Notes under the pieces: model-generated
What the model was told of the DNA's origin: nothing
Databases searched by the model: none
Seen by the model: only the letters and a program-made list of their open reading frames with translations
From: Gluconobacter kanchanaburiensis NBRC 103587
GTDB taxonomy: Bacteria > Pseudomonadota > Alphaproteobacteria > Acetobacterales > Acetobacteraceae
Assembly: GCF_007988905.1 (NCBI RefSeq)
Contig: NZ_BJVA01000001.1
Coordinates: 62,001-126,000, forward strand
DNA length: 64,000 nucleotides
Direction of reading: 5' to 3'
Position numbers and translations under genes: made by a program
Shown: one piece after another, positions 20,435-31,024 of the stretch
How positions within the stretch are numbered: the first letter of the stretch is position 1
Layout of the letters: each line of letters starts with the position of its first letter

Positions 20435-21480
20435 GTGATTCCTATCGCGAAACCGATCCGGCCCGTCAGCCCGAGGATACGGGCGAGGGCAGTTTGCGCC
20501 CTGAAACGCTTGCGGATTTTACGGGCCAGAAAGCAAGCCGGGAAAACCTCGCCATTTTCATCGAGGCCGCGCGAGCGCGGGGTGAGGCACTGGATCATGT
20601 CTTGCTGCACGGACCGCCGGGTCTGGGCAAGACGACGCTGGCACAGATCGTGGCGCGTGAACTGGGTGTAGGATTCCGGGCAACGTCTGGGCCGGTCATT
20701 CAGCGTGCGGGTGATCTGGCGGCGATCCTGACGAATCTCCAGCCGCGCGATGTGCTGTTCATTGACGAAATCCACCGTCTTCAGCCCGCGATCGAGGAAG
20801 TCCTCTATCCGGCGATGGAAGATTTTCAGCTCGATCTGATCATCGGCGAAGGTCCTGCCGCGCGCTCCGTGCGGATTGATCTGGCGCCGTTTACGCTCGT
20901 GGCCGCGACCACACGGGCCGGGTTGCTGGCCACGCCTCTGCGGGACCGGTTCGGGATTCCGCTGCGGCTGGTATTTTATACGCCGGAAGAACTGCGGGCG
21001 ATCGTCTCGCGCGGGGCTCTGAAGCTCGGGATGCGTTTGACGGAAGATGGTGCCGAAGAGATTGCCCGTCGTTCGCGTGGGACGCCCCGGATTGCCGGGC
21101 GTCTGCTGCGCCGGGTGCGGGATTTTGCGCTCGTCTCGAAACAGGCCGTTGTGGACCGGGCGCTGGCGGATGCGGCGCTGGGGCGGCTTGAGGTTGACGG
21201 GCGCGGGCTGGATGCGATGGATCGGCGCTATCTGAAGCGGATTGCCGAGCATCATCATGGCGGTCCCGTCGGCGTGGAAACACTGGCAGCGGGACTGGCC
21301 GAAGCGCGCGATACACTTGAAGATGTGATCGAGCCTTATCTCATTCAGGAAGGGCTCGTTCTGAGAACGGCGCGCGGGCGGATTCTGGGTGAGGCGGGAT
21401 GGCGTCATCTCGGCCTCACGCCGCCAGCGAGCCAGGTGGACCTGCTTTCCTCGTTGGAGCAGGACGATTCCGCGCCCTGA
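20431..21480 (+). CDS. ruvB: Holliday junction branch migration DNA helicase RuvB
   Basis: 349 residues from a GTG start overlapping the ruvA stop (GTGA). This AAA+ motor drives branch migration with RuvA. '[12 protein letters not shown]' opens the conserved part, Walker A is 'GPPGLGKTT', Walker B 'LFIDEIHRL', sensor 1 '[10 protein letters not shown]', and the arginine finger lies in '[12 protein letters not shown]'. The C-terminal winged helix has '[17 protein letters not shown]'. All motor residues appear present. Confidence 0.97.
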   Translation: MSDSYRETDPARQPEDTGEGSLRPETLADFTGQKASRENLAIFIEAARARGEALDHVLLHGPPGLGKTTLAQIVARELGVGFRATSGPVIQRAGDLAAILTNLQPRDVLFIDEIHRLQPAIEEVLYPAMEDFQLDLIIGEGPAARSVRIDLAPFTLVAATTRAGLLATPLRDRFGIPLRLVFYTPEELRAIVSRGALKLGMRLTEDGAEEIARRSRGTPRIAGRLLRRVRDFALVSKQAVVDRALADAALGRLEVDGRGLDAMDRRYLKRIAEHHHGGPVGVETLAAGLAEARDTLEDVIEPYLIQEGLVLRTARGRILGEAGWRHLGLTPPASQVDLLSSLEQDDSAP

Positions 21481-21532
21481 AAGATCCTGAACGGAGTTTG
21501 GGGGATGGGCGCACCATGACTGGAGAGACAGT

Positions 21533-21958
21533 ATGGCCACGCACAAGATCAGGTTCCGGGTTTACTACGAAGACACTGATGCGGGCGGCATCGTCTATCA
21601 TGCGCGCTATCTGGGTTTTGCCGAGCGCGCGCGAAGCGAGGCGATGCGCGATGCGGATGCGTCCGTGACGGAACTTCTGAACGATTTTGGACTGGTCTTC
21701 GTCGTGCGTCAGGCGGCGGTCCGGTATCGCTCTCCGCTCCGACTCGATGACGAAATGGAAATCGAGACGGCGCTGGAGGCCATGACTCCGACGCGGCTGA
21801 AACTTTGTCAGACTGTCCGGAATTATTCCGGGGGTGGCGAAACCGCTACGGTTATTGACGTGGAACTGGCCTGTCTGAGTGCCGTTGATATGAAACCTGC
21901 CAAAATTCCGCCTCGCTGGCGTGATGCAGTAAGAAAACTGGAGGCAGGAGAGCTCTGA
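21533..21958 (+). CDS. ybgC: Tol-Pal associated acyl-CoA thioesterase YbgC
   Basis: 141 residues with a single hot-dog (4HBT) domain. 'YYEDTDAGGIVYHARYLGF' carries the catalytic aspartate and the active-site His-containing turn. The family hydrolyses acyl-CoA thioesters and is nearly always first in the tol-pal cluster, as here. Its link to Tol-Pal function is not understood. A 77-base gap separates it from tolQ. Confidence 0.93.
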   Translation: MATHKIRFRVYYEDTDAGGIVYHARYLGFAERARSEAMRDADASVTELLNDFGLVFVVRQAAVRYRSPLRLDDEMEIETALEAMTPTRLKLCQTVRNYSGGGETATVIDVELACLSAVDMKPAKIPPRWRDAVRKLEAGEL

Positions 21959-22035
21959 CCCACTTTCCTGTTTCTCCGTGAAGTGCAATGGAGAGTCCTG
22001 ACCCGCAAGGGACAGGATCTGTACAGGAGAGAACA

Positions 22036-22779
22036 GTGGATCATGAGGTAAGTTCGAGTGCGCTTGGGGCGGTCGGTGCGACCGGTCTTTCGCCTCTGGA
22101 CCTGTTCCTGCACGCCTCCATCGTTGTAAAGCTGGTGATGCTGGGTCTGCTGCTGTGCAGCGCCGGCGTATGGGCGATCATTGCGGAAAAAATCATTCTC
22201 ATCCGTCGCGTCAACCGTGAGGCGACGGAATTCGAGGACCGTTTCTGGTCGGGCGGATCGCTCGACGATCTCTACGAATCCGACGGTGCGCGCCCGACCC
22301 ATCCGATGGCGGCTGTATTCGGCGCAGCCATGGGCGAATGGCGTCGTTCCGCCCGGATCGGCGGCATCGACCTGTCGCGGGGTGGCGTGCGCGAGCGCGT
22401 GGACCGCGCCATCGACATCACCGTTATGCGTGAGAACGACCGTCTGACGCGTCGCCTGATCTTCCTGGCGACGATCGGGCCGGTGGCACCGTTTGTCGGC
22501 CTCTTCGGAACGGTCTGGGGCATTATGCATTCCTTCGCGTCCATCGCGCAGATGCACAACACGAATCTTTCGGTCGTGGCGCCTGGTATTTCCGAAGCCC
22601 TGTTCGCCACGGCGATTGGTCTCGTGACGGCCATTCCGGCCTATATCGCCTATAACGGTCTGAGCAATTCTTTCGAAAAGTTCACGGACCGCATGGAAGC
22701 CTTTGGCACCGAGTTCGCGGCCATCCTGTCGCGTCAGTCCGAGGAACGCGCGGACGATACGACCGGCGGAAAGGCCTGA
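22036..22779 (+). CDS. tolQ: Tol-Pal system proton channel subunit TolQ
   Basis: 247 residues from a GTG start with CAGGAG 7 bases upstream; an ATG 16 codons earlier has no ribosome site. TolQ is the inner-membrane stator, related to ExbB and MotA. The first membrane helix is around '[20 protein letters not shown]'; the other two are near '[20 protein letters not shown]' and '[20 protein letters not shown]'. The conserved '[10 protein letters not shown]' and 'APGISEAL' blocks between and at the start of the last two helices are present. It forms the force-generating unit with TolR. Confidence 0.95.
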   Translation: MDHEVSSSALGAVGATGLSPLDLFLHASIVVKLVMLGLLLCSAGVWAIIAEKIILIRRVNREATEFEDRFWSGGSLDDLYESDGARPTHPMAAVFGAAMGEWRRSARIGGIDLSRGGVRERVDRAIDITVMRENDRLTRRLIFLATIGPVAPFVGLFGTVWGIMHSFASIAQMHNTNLSVVAPGISEALFATAIGLVTAIPAYIAYNGLSNSFEKFTDRMEAFGTEFAAILSRQSEERADDTTGGKA

Positions 22780-22782
22780 ACC

Positions 22783-23223
<441 letters not shown>

Positions 23224-23235
23224 GAGGCTTCTGCC

Positions 23236-24231
23236 GTGGTCCGTCCACGCCGCTCTGACAACAGGCGCTTTCGTCATGCGCTTTACGGATCAGCTGCCAT
23301 TCATCTGGGGCTGATCGCGTATCTTCTTGTGCAGATTCCCCCCGAAAAACCACCCGAGCCTGCTGAGCCCCCCACGGTTCAGATGGAGTTTGAGCAGGCA
23401 GGACCGCCGACCCATCCGGTCAAGGGCGATCATCCGGCGCCTGCGCCCGCTCCGGCCCCAGCACCTGTGAAGAACGAGGCGCCTCCCTCTCCGACGCCGC
23501 CTCTGAAGGCGCCGACGGAGGAGCCGCCACCGCCGCCACCGCCGCCCCAGCCTGTGCCGCCTCCACCGGAGACGCCGCCACAGAAGCTGCCGGACATGAA
23601 GCTTCCGCCCAAAATGACGGATGAGTCGCCCGAGCCTGTGCCGGCCTCGCCGCCGAAGCCGTCACCGCCGTCGAAATCGGCGATGGTCGCGCCGCCGAGT
23701 CCGCAGACGCAGAAAGCCGACAAGCTGCCGGATATGCCGAAGTTTTCGCATATGACGCAGCCAAATGCGGCCAAAAAGACGGAGGCAGACAGCCATTCGT
23801 TGCTGGCGACGCTGGATAATTTCCGCGCCGATCAGAAGCAGACCCATGCGCCCACTGCGAAAGCTAATCCGCCGCAGGGTGGTGCGCCGAACGGGGGCGG
23901 TGTGCCGAATGGCGACATCACGAAGTCGCTGTCCATGGCGGATCAGAAGGCTATCGGCGGTTCTGTGCGCCGTTGCTACACTGAAGATACCGAGGCACGA
24001 AACTATGCGAGCTTTGTCGCGCATATGGTCGTGACCGTCGATGCGACCGGTGAGGCACGTATTGTCAAATTTGCACCTGAAACGGCTGCGAAGATGGCCT
24101 CCGACCCGTCTTACCGTGTTCTGGCGGAGCGGGCGCGGGATGCGGTGCTGAGCCCCACCTGTGCCCATCTGCCCATTCCCTCCAAGATGCTTGGTCAGAC
24201 GCATGAGCTGCGTTTTGTCTTCAGGCCGTAA
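23236..24231 (+). CDS. tolA: Tol-Pal system protein TolA
   Basis: 331 residues from a GTG start 12 bases after tolR. One N-terminal membrane helix (around 'ALYGSAAIHLGLIAYLLVQI') is followed by about 150 residues dominated by Pro, Lys, Glu and Ala, the flexible periplasmic spacer. The C-terminal ~100 residues are a compact domain ('KAIGGSVRRCYTEDTEARNY' ... 'HELRFVFRP') corresponding to the TolB/Pal-contacting domain III. The spacer is Pro-rich rather than the long Ala/Lys helix of E. coli TolA, as in several alphaproteobacteria. Its composition produces long false frames on the other strand. Confidence 0.9.
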   Translation: MVRPRRSDNRRFRHALYGSAAIHLGLIAYLLVQIPPEKPPEPAEPPTVQMEFEQAGPPTHPVKGDHPAPAPAPAPAPVKNEAPPSPTPPLKAPTEEPPPPPPPPQPVPPPPETPPQKLPDMKLPPKMTDESPEPVPASPPKPSPPSKSAMVAPPSPQTQKADKLPDMPKFSHMTQPNAAKKTEADSHSLLATLDNFRADQKQTHAPTAKANPPQGGAPNGGGVPNGDITKSLSMADQKAIGGSVRRCYTEDTEARNYASFVAHMVVTVDATGEARIVKFAPETAAKMASDPSYRVLAERARDAVLSPTCAHLPIPSKMLGQTHELRFVFRP

Positions 24232-24247
24232 TCCACGAGGAAGTCTC

Positions 24248-25609
24248 ATGTCCTTCATTCCCGATACTGACGCCGAGGCCCTGAGCGCGCTGTTTTCGCG
24301 CCGTTCCGTTCTGGGAGCCACCGCTGCTGGTGGTCTCCTGGCGACGCCTCTGGCGGCTTTTGCGCAGTCTGCTGGGGCTTCGGGCCCTGGCGAAGCTGAA
24401 ATCACCGTCGATCAGGCCCGGCAGGAGCCAATCCCCATTGTCATCCCGAATTTCGGGGCAGGTCTGGGTGAGCAGATTTCCGGTGTCATCACGTCCGATC
24501 TGAATGGCACTGGCCTGTTTAAGGTCATGAGCGGCAACGTGCCGCCGGGCTCTACACCGGATTTCAGCGCGCTCAAGGCACAGGGTGCCCGTGCTGCCGT
24601 GGCCGGTCAGGCGATCGGTTCAGGCAGCGTGCGCGTCGAGATGCGTCTGTGGGATGTGCTTTCCGGCCAGCAGCTTCAGGGCACGGCCTATACGGCTTCG
24701 ACGTCCAACTGGCGCCGCATCGCGCACATCATTGCTGATGTGATCTATGAGCGGATGCTGGGCGAGAAGGGCTATTTCGATACCCGCATCGCCTATATCG
24801 CCCGCACCGGCCCGCGCCATCACCAGATCACGCGTCTGGCCCTGATGGATCAGGATGGCGCCAACGAACGGATGCTGACGAATGGTGAGTGGCTGACGCT
24901 GACGCCGCGCTTCAACCCCGTGCGCGATCAGATTGCGTTCATGTCTTACGCCAATAACCGTCCGCGCGTGTATCTGTTCGATCTGGCATCCGGTCGTCAG
25001 CAGATTTTGGGTGAGTTCGCGGGCATATCTTTTGCGCCCCGCTTCTCGCCGACGGGTGGATCAGTCGTATTGTCCGCCACGCGCGGCGGCGGGTCTGACA
25101 TTTTTGTGGTTGATCTGGCGTCCCGTGCGAAACGGCAGATCACCAATTCCAATGGCGCGATCGACACCAGCCCGTGCTTCAGCCCGGATGGCAGCCAGAT
25201 TGTGTTCAACTCCGATCGTGGTGGCAGCCCGCAGCTCTATATCATGAGTGCGTCCGGCGGAGCGGCGAAGCGGATTTCCTATGGTAATGGTCAGTATGGT
25301 TCGCCGGTCTGGTCTCCTCGTGGAGACTTGATCGCCTTTACCAGGATTGGCAGCGGCGGCTTCTCGCTTGGTGTTATGAACCCTGATGGTACGGGTGAAC
25401 GTATCCTAACGCAGGGCTTTACGGTGGATGGGGCCACGTTCTGCCCGAATGGTCGTGTTCTTGCGTTCTGTCGCCAGAGCGCGTCCGGGGCAGGCGGTGC
25501 GGGCTTCGCGTCCGGTATTGGTACGATCGATATTACGGGCTTTAACGAGCGTCCGATCCGGATCTCGACGGGTGCGTCCGACCCGGCCTGGTCGCCGCGC
25601 AACGGCTGA
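24248..25609 (+). CDS. tolB: Tol-Pal system beta-propeller protein TolB
   Basis: 453 residues from an ATG preceded by GAGGAAG; a frame extends upstream inside tolA. TolB is a periplasmic protein with an N-terminal alpha/beta domain ('IPIVIPNFGAGLGEQISGVI') and a six-bladed propeller made of repeats such as 'LTPRFNPVRDQIAFMSY', 'SFAPRFSPTGGSVVLSA', 'TSPCFSPDGSQIVFNSD' and 'GSPVWSPRGDLIAFTR'. The signal peptide contains 'FSRRSVLGA' ahead of a hydrophobic stretch, a twin-arginine pattern, so export by Tat rather than Sec is possible. A strong terminator follows the stop by 9 bases. Confidence 0.94.
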   Translation: MSFIPDTDAEALSALFSRRSVLGATAAGGLLATPLAAFAQSAGASGPGEAEITVDQARQEPIPIVIPNFGAGLGEQISGVITSDLNGTGLFKVMSGNVPPGSTPDFSALKAQGARAAVAGQAIGSGSVRVEMRLWDVLSGQQLQGTAYTASTSNWRRIAHIIADVIYERMLGEKGYFDTRIAYIARTGPRHHQITRLALMDQDGANERMLTNGEWLTLTPRFNPVRDQIAFMSYANNRPRVYLFDLASGRQQILGEFAGISFAPRFSPTGGSVVLSATRGGGSDIFVVDLASRAKRQITNSNGAIDTSPCFSPDGSQIVFNSDRGGSPQLYIMSASGGAAKRISYGNGQYGSPVWSPRGDLIAFTRIGSGGFSLGVMNPDGTGERILTQGFTVDGATFCPNGRVLAFCRQSASGAGGAGFASGIGTIDITGFNERPIRISTGASDPAWSPRNG

Positions 25610-25617
25610 GGCCAGGC

Positions 25618-25648
25618 TCCGCGCTTTCGGTTTGAAAGCGCGGATTTT
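25618..25648 (+). terminator. Rho-independent terminator after tolB
   Basis: TCCGCGCTTTC (25618-25628) and GAAAGCGCGGA (25634-25644) form a perfect 11-base stem with a 5-base loop, followed by TTTT. A second small hairpin, GGGGTGAAAAACCCC, follows at 25651-25665. It separates tolB transcription from pal. Confidence 0.88.
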
Positions 25649-26096
25649 CAGGGGTGAAAAACCCCGTTTCATAGAGTCCCATTGCTGTGTTGATTCGGTC
25701 TGTAGCCGTCAGGGCGATGTAGATCGGTTCTCGATGCTACGCCTGTAGCGCTTGGCTGCCACGCGGGCAGTGCATGTATTCAAACTGTAAAACTTCAATT
25801 GTGAGACAAATATGGCGAAATTCTGCCATATTTGTCAGATCTGGTGTGACATTTCTGCCGAGTTTTCTGGTTCCGAAACTGAATCGAACTTTCCGGCCCT
25901 GGCCAACGTTAACACGACACTTGACCCATGATTTGAGTCATGAGTATGGGCGCTTATGGCCACTGGTTTTCAGGCTAGGCAGACAGGAATCGAAACTGGA
26001 TCCTGCATGTTTGGCTCCGGAAGAAAGTGGTCCGCAATAACGCGGCATTTTCCGCATTCGGTTCCCGCTGTGGGGCCGTTCTCAGGATTGAGACAC
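25649..26096 (+). other. Long leader or intergenic region before pal
   Basis: About 450 bases with no gene I can support, less G+C-rich than its surroundings in the middle. It contains a perfect 12-base inverted repeat at 25805-25836 (separate entry). TTGACC at 25921-25926 could be a -35 box for pal, overlapping a short CATGA/TCATG inverted repeat at 25927-25942. Short open frames here lack ribosome sites and family resemblance. Confidence 0.5.
25805..25836. repeat. Perfect 12-base inverted repeat upstream of pal
   Basis: GACAAATATGGC (25805-25816) and GCCATATTTGTC (25825-25836) are exact reverse complements separated by GAAATTCT. There is no T tract after it, so it is not an obvious terminator. 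It could be an operator for a dimeric regulator, a leader RNA hairpin, or the trace of a small mobile element. Confidence 0.7.
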
Positions 26097-26576
26097 ATGA
26101 AGTTCAAGGTATTTGGCGCGCTTGGTCTGGCGCTTGTTCTCGCAGCCTGTTCCAACGGCAACACCAATAAGGGTGACAGCAACGGCGCAGGCGCCGTCGC
26201 TCAGGAAGCTGGCCCGACGCCCGGCAGCGAAGCCGATCTGGTCGCCAATGTCGGCGATCGCATTTTCTATGAGCTGAACCAGTCCCAGCTCTCCGAAGAA
26301 GCCCGCGCAACGCTGGACAAGCAGGTTGCATGGCTTGCCAAGTACCCGCAGGTCAGCATTCAGGTTGCTGGTAACTGTGACGACCGTGGCACGGAAGAGT
26401 ACAACATCGCTCTTGGCCAGCGCCGTGCAAACGCTGCCCGCGATTATCTGGTCGCCAAGGGCGTGAGCGCTTCGCGCATCACCACGATTTCCTACGGTAA
26501 GGACCGTCCGACTGCCGATGGCGATGACGAGCAGTCCTGGGCCCAGAACCGTAACGCCATTACGTCTGTTCGCTGA
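26097..26576 (+). CDS. pal: Peptidoglycan-associated lipoprotein Pal
   Basis: 159 residues from the ATG before the signal peptide; the frame is open upstream without a ribosome site. The lipobox 'LVLAAC' marks the lipidated cysteine at about residue 18. An Asn/Gly/Ala-rich linker of about 25 residues follows, then an OmpA-like domain. 'GNCDDRGTEEYN' corresponds to the usual G-H-C/A-D-E-R-G-T motif, with Asn in place of His; the peptidoglycan-contacting Asp and the later Arg in 'AQNRNAI' are kept. Pal ties the outer membrane to the cell wall and is moved by the Tol machine. It has its own transcription unit here. Confidence 0.95.
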   Translation: MKFKVFGALGLALVLAACSNGNTNKGDSNGAGAVAQEAGPTPGSEADLVANVGDRIFYELNQSQLSEEARATLDKQVAWLAKYPQVSIQVAGNCDDRGTEEYNIALGQRRANAARDYLVAKGVSASRITTISYGKDRPTADGDDEQSWAQNRNAITSVR

Positions 26577-26612
26577 ACCGACGTTTCAGGCCTGACGGAC
26601 TGGGATGAAGAG

Positions 26613-26647
26613 CGGCCGGGGGATTATCCCCCGGCCGTTTCTGTTTT
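26613..26647 (+). terminator. Rho-independent terminator after pal
   Basis: CGGCCGGGGG (26613-26622) pairs with CCCCCGGCCG (26628-26637), followed by a T-rich stretch, TTTCTGTTTT. It ends the pal transcript, leaving cpoB to its own promoter in the following 70 bases or to read-through. Confidence 0.88.
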
Positions 26648-26719
26648 ATGACTGGGCTATGTCGCACGCGAGACCTGCCTGCGTGCCCGTGACCGTGAGT
26701 TTGTCTCAGGAGATCCGTT

Positions 26720-27601
26720 ATGGTGCTGTCCCGTTCCCTACGTGCCGTCTTTCTGGGCACGGCTCTTTCCGTCCTGTCGCCCGTCGTTGCGGCGCTGGCT
26801 CAGGATGCTCCGGACAGCGGGGAAATTTCGTCTCGTGAGGCTATTGCCCTTCAGGATCAGATCGCGTCCCTTCGTCAGCAGCTTTCACAAGTTCAGAATG
26901 GAAGCGGGCTGAGCGCGCCGAGTGCGACAGCAACGCCGCAGGTGTCGGCCGGAGACGGGAATCTGACAGCCCAGCTTCTGGAGCGTGTTTCGGCTCTGGA
27001 AGAGCAGAATCGTCAGATGCGTGGCGAACTCGACCAGCTCAGCAACTCCGTGCGCGACAGTCAGGCCAATATCTCCAAACAGATTTCGGACATGCAGTTT
27101 GCATCCCAGAATGGGGGCGGTGGCTCTGCCGCAGCTCCAAGTGCCGCTCAGTCCCCAGCGCATCCTGACAAGGTGGCTGCCCCTGCTTCTGCCGGGGAGG
27201 GGCCGGAACAGCCCAAGACGGCTCTGGATGCTCTCAAGACAGGAAATGCGTCCCTGAAATCCGGAAATTATGTTGATGCGGAAAGTAATGCGCGTTTTGC
27301 CATCAAGACCGCCCATAGCATCTCGGGAAAGATGGACGCCCAGTTTCTGCTGGCGCAGTCTCTGGCAGGTCAGAAGCAGTACCGTCAGTCCGCAGTGGCC
27401 TATTATGACGCTTATACGAAGGCGCCAAAGTCCCTGAAAGCTCAGGATTCCCTTCTGGGTGTCGCGGCGTCCATGCTGGCGTTGGGGGAGAAGGGATCGG
27501 CCTGTCAGGCTCTGGACAAACTGAAATCTGAATTTCCGACTCCTGCACCTCGGGTGAAAACAGCCGAGACAACTTTTCGGGGCCGCGCAACCTGTCATTG
27601 A
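26720..27601 (+). CDS. cpoB: Cell division coordinator CpoB (YbgF)
   Basis: 293 residues. A signal peptide (to about 'VVAALAQDA') is followed by a coiled-coil region (about residues 33-120, with heptad-like Leu and Gln spacing), a Ser/Ala/Pro-rich linker, and a C-terminal TPR domain that starts near '[20 protein letters not shown]' and ends with a paired-cysteine region. CpoB links Tol-Pal activity to peptidoglycan synthesis at the division site. It is in the expected position after pal. The last codons overlap the TTG start of tilS. Confidence 0.9.
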   Translation: MVLSRSLRAVFLGTALSVLSPVVAALAQDAPDSGEISSREAIALQDQIASLRQQLSQVQNGSGLSAPSATATPQVSAGDGNLTAQLLERVSALEEQNRQMRGELDQLSNSVRDSQANISKQISDMQFASQNGGGGSAAAPSAAQSPAHPDKVAAPASAGEGPEQPKTALDALKTGNASLKSGNYVDAESNARFAIKTAHSISGKMDAQFLLAQSLAGQKQYRQSAVAYYDAYTKAPKSLKAQDSLLGVAASMLALGEKGSACQALDKLKSEFPTPAPRVKTAETTFRGRATCH

Positions 27602-28839
27602 CGTCAGAAAGCCTCGATAGCGCCCGGATTATTGGAGCGGGGGAATTTGCCGCGCTGATGATGCCTCTGGGATCCTGGCCACCGGATATGGAAGCGGCTC
27701 CCGTAGGGTTGGCGGTCTCGGGGGGGGCGGACTCCATGGCACTCGCGTTTCTGGCGCGCCGCTGGCGGCGTAACGTTGTGGCGTTTGTGGTCGATCATGG
27801 ATTGCGGCCTGCTTCAGCGTCTGAAGCCTGTCTGACAGTCGGACGACTTAAGCAGATGGGGATAAAGGCCCATTTGCTTAAGCTGCCTCCTTTTGCCCGG
27901 GGGAGGATCCAGGAACGGGCGCGCGAGGCGCGTTTTGCCGCGTTGGAAGACGCCTGTGTCACTGAGGGCTGTCTGGATCTGCTGATCGCGCACCATGCAG
28001 CCGATCAGGAGGAGACGGTCTGGATGCGCAGTCTGCGTGCGAGCGGTCCAGCAGGGTTGAGCGGGATAAAGGCTGTCTCCATTCGGGGGCGCATCAGGAT
28101 CGTCCGGCCTCTTCTGTCCCTGTCGCCACAACGTTTGCGCACCACATTGCGCGCTGGGGGGCTTCCATGGCTCGAAGATCCGTCGAACACTAACCGACGC
28201 TTTGAGCGGGTGCGCTGGCGGCAGGATCTCACACCTCCGCAACGTCAGCAGGCAGCATTTTTGCAGGCGGGAGCGGTGAAGGAGCGGCTTTGTCTGGAAG
28301 CTCGTCTCGCAGCGGACCTTGCCTGTTACGTCACCTGGTATCCTGAAGGCTGGGTTTCCCTTGAACGGGATGGTGTCTGTGAAGAAAGTCTGTCCGCACT
28401 CCTGCGTCTGGTGTCTGGTGGTTCGTATCGTCCGTCACGTGAAGCCGTACACCAGTTGATAAAACAGGGGCATGGGACATTGTTGGGTGTGCGGATGCGA
28501 CCCGCAGGACGTTTTGGAAATGGCGTGATTCTGTTTCGCGAGGAACGCGCCGTGTCGGGGCCCGTAAGAGTCAGGGCTGGAGCCGTTTGGGACGGACGCT
28601 GGCGGTTGCTGGGTGCCGACTATCCTCAAGGTAGCGAGATTGCAGCCCTCGGCGATGCGGCATCCCGCTCCGATCGTCAGAGAAGGGATATTCCTGCGGC
28701 AGTGCTGCGTACGTTACCCGGAATTTGGCATGACGGCAGGCTGATTTCATGTCCGCATTTCGGAAATGGCCCTGAAGTCGCGGGGTTTGTCTGGGCTGTA
28801 GGTGTCCCCGTGACTGGGGAAAACCCGCAGATTGTGTAA
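27598..28839 (+). CDS. tilS: tRNA(Ile)-lysidine synthetase TilS
   Basis: 413 residues from a TTG start overlapping the cpoB stop. TilS converts the wobble C of tRNA-Ile(CAU) to lysidine, using ATP and lysine, so the tRNA reads AUA as isoleucine. The PP-loop motif '[11 protein letters not shown]' lies around residues 39-49, followed by 'VDHGLRPAS' and '[10 protein letters not shown]' and '[10 protein letters not shown]'. The C-terminal half is diverged, as is usual. A weak hairpin, AAAACGCA/TGCGTTTT (28852-28872), follows the gene. Confidence 0.92.
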   Translation: MTSESLDSARIIGAGEFAALMMPLGSWPPDMEAAPVGLAVSGGADSMALAFLARRWRRNVVAFVVDHGLRPASASEACLTVGRLKQMGIKAHLLKLPPFARGRIQERAREARFAALEDACVTEGCLDLLIAHHAADQEETVWMRSLRASGPAGLSGIKAVSIRGRIRIVRPLLSLSPQRLRTTLRAGGLPWLEDPSNTNRRFERVRWRQDLTPPQRQQAAFLQAGAVKERLCLEARLAADLACYVTWYPEGWVSLERDGVCEESLSALLRLVSGGSYRPSREAVHQLIKQGHGTLLGVRMRPAGRFGNGVILFREERAVSGPVRVRAGAVWDGRWRLLGADYPQGSEIAALGDAASRSDRQRRDIPAAVLRTLPGIWHDGRLISCPHFGNGPEVAGFVWAVGVPVTGENPQIV

Positions 28840-29011
28840 AAATACGCCTTAAAAACGCAAGAAATGCGTTTTCCTGTGCTGGATGGGGTAGGATCGCGGG
28901 CGCAGAGGCTTATGTTATGAGGTCAATGCAGAATGTGACCGGTCGGCCAGTTGTGACGGATCTCTCCGTAACACATCTGACGGAACAGTCTGAAGGACGA
29001 CAGAGAGCGAG

Positions 29012-30916
29012 ATGAACAATTTAGGCCGTAACGTCTTGATCTGGGTGGTCATCATCGTGGTCGGAATGGCAGTGCTGACAGCCTTCCAGCCCGGTGGCGG
29101 CCAGCATGCAGCCCAGCAGATCGCCTATTCCGATTTCATTCATGACGTGGACCAGCACCAGGTCCGTTCGGTTGTGATCCAGGAGCAGAACATCTCCGGG
29201 ACGCTGACGAACGGCACGTCTTTCGAGACTTATTCACCGCTTGATCCGGGCCTTCCTGCACGGCTGACGGCAGCAAATGTTGAGGTGACCGCGAAGCCTC
29301 TGGATAGCGGCGAGAGTCCGATCCTGCGTTATGTCGGTGCTTATCTGCCTGTTTTGCTGCTGGTCGGTCTGTGCTTCATGGTGTTTCGCCAGATGCAGGG
29401 CGGGGGTGGCCGGGCCATGGGGTTCGGCAAGTCCCGCGCCAAACTGCTGACAGAAAAGACCGGTCGCGTGACGTTTGAAGATGTCGCCGGAATTGATGAA
29501 GCGAAATCCGAACTTCAGGAAATCGTTGAATTCCTGCGTGACCCGCAGAAATTTACCCGTCTGGGTGGCAAGATCCCCAAGGGGGCGCTGCTGGTCGGCC
29601 CTCCGGGTACGGGTAAGACGCTGCTGGCCCGTGCCATCGCTGGTGAAGCAAACGTGCCGTTTTTTACGATTTCCGGTTCGGATTTCGTGGAAATGTTTGT
29701 GGGCGTTGGCGCATCCCGTGTGCGCGACATGTTCGAACAGGGCAAGAAATCGGCCCCCTGCATCATCTTCATCGATGAAATCGACGCCGTGGGCCGTCAT
29801 CGTGGCGCTGGTCTTGGTGGTGGGAACGACGAGCGTGAGCAGACGCTGAACCAGATGCTGGTCGAAATGGATGGTTTCGAGAGCAACGAGGGCGTTATCC
29901 TTATTGCCGCGACCAACCGTCCGGATGTTCTTGATCCCGCACTTCTGCGTCCTGGCCGCTTTGACCGTCAGGTCGTTGTTCCGAACCCTGACGTAGCCGG
30001 GCGTGAGAAGATCCTGCGCGTCCACATGAAAAAGGTGCCACTGTCTTCGGATGTGGATCCGAAGGTCATTGCGCGTGGGACTCCGGGTTTCTCTGGTGCC
30101 GATCTGTCCAATCTGGTGAATGAGGCGGCTCTGATGGCCGCGCGTCAGGGACGCCGCACGGTCAATATGGCGCAGTTCGAGGAAGCGAAAGACAAGGTCA
30201 TGATGGGAGCGGAACGTCGCTCGATGGTCATGACCGAAGACGAGAAGCGCTCGACGGCCTACCATGAATCCGGGCATGCAATCTGTGCGATCTTCACGCC
30301 GGGCAGCGATCCGATCCACAAGGCGACGATCGTCCCGCGTGGGCGCGCACTGGGTCTGGTTATGACGCTGCCCGAAAAGGACAACATTTCCTACAGCAGG
30401 AAGTGGTGTCTGGCGCGGCTGGTCATTGCCATGGGCGGTCGTGTGGCTGAAGAAATTATTTTCGGTCGTGAAGAGGTCAGTGCAGGAGCTTCGGGCGATA
30501 TCAAGAGTGCGACTGATCTTGCGCGCCGGATGGTGACCGAATGGGGCATGAGCGACAAGCTGGGCATGATCGCTTATGGTGATAACGGACAGGAAGTTTT
30601 TCTTGGTCACTCCGTAACGCAGAACAAGAATATCTCGGAAGAGACGGCGCGGGAGATCGACAAGGAGGTTAAGGCTCTAATCGATATGGCCTATAAGCAG
30701 GCGCATGATCTGCTGACCGAGCATCTCGACGGCCTGCATCGCCTGACGGCGGCATTGCTAGAGTATGAAACGCTAACGGGTGATGATGTCGGTCGTATCA
30801 TGCGCGGCGAGGCGATCGAGCGTACCACGGATGAAGAGCAGGTTCCTGAGAACCGGCGTGCGTCGGTTCCGACAACCCGTCCGGGAGCGTTTGATCCGGC
30901 ACCGCAGGCAGGCTAA
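29012..30916 (+). CDS. ftsH: ATP-dependent zinc metalloprotease FtsH
   Basis: 634 residues, inner-membrane quality-control protease. Membrane helices lie at about 8-25 and 108-124 with a periplasmic domain between them. The AAA domain has Walker A GPPGTGKT at 196-203, '[12 protein letters not shown]' and the 'RPGRFDRQ' arginine-finger block. The zinc site is HESGH at 418-422, with the third ligand further on near '[17 protein letters not shown]'. The C-terminal tail is short and Pro-rich. The 172 bases before it contain its promoter but no gene. In many proteobacteria ftsH follows tilS, as here. Confidence 0.97.
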   Translation: MNNLGRNVLIWVVIIVVGMAVLTAFQPGGGQHAAQQIAYSDFIHDVDQHQVRSVVIQEQNISGTLTNGTSFETYSPLDPGLPARLTAANVEVTAKPLDSGESPILRYVGAYLPVLLLVGLCFMVFRQMQGGGGRAMGFGKSRAKLLTEKTGRVTFEDVAGIDEAKSELQEIVEFLRDPQKFTRLGGKIPKGALLVGPPGTGKTLLARAIAGEANVPFFTISGSDFVEMFVGVGASRVRDMFEQGKKSAPCIIFIDEIDAVGRHRGAGLGGGNDEREQTLNQMLVEMDGFESNEGVILIAATNRPDVLDPALLRPGRFDRQVVVPNPDVAGREKILRVHMKKVPLSSDVDPKVIARGTPGFSGADLSNLVNEAALMAARQGRRTVNMAQFEEAKDKVMMGAERRSMVMTEDEKRSTAYHESGHAICAIFTPGSDPIHKATIVPRGRALGLVMTLPEKDNISYSRKWCLARLVIAMGGRVAEEIIFGREEVSAGASGDIKSATDLARRMVTEWGMSDKLGMIAYGDNGQEVFLGHSVTQNKNISEETAREIDKEVKALIDMAYKQAHDLLTEHLDGLHRLTAALLEYETLTGDDVGRIMRGEAIERTTDEEQVPENRRASVPTTRPGAFDPAPQAG

Positions 30917-31024
30917 TCAGTCAGCCAATCGCACCGATAGGCGCGTCATTAAGGAGTATATCCTTGGTGTCGCGCCTTTTTTTTGTTTTGTGCCTTTTCA
31001 ATTTTTTCAGGCAGGATTTTTATT

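Noticed and set aside
19906-21546. 546-codon minus-strand frame opposite ruvA and ruvB
   Set aside because: Antisense shadow of intact ruvAB; low-complexity Arg/Pro composition and no recognisable domain.
25774-26040. 88-codon frame between tolB and pal as a possible gene
   Set aside because: No ribosome site, no family resemblance, and it overlaps the likely pal promoter.
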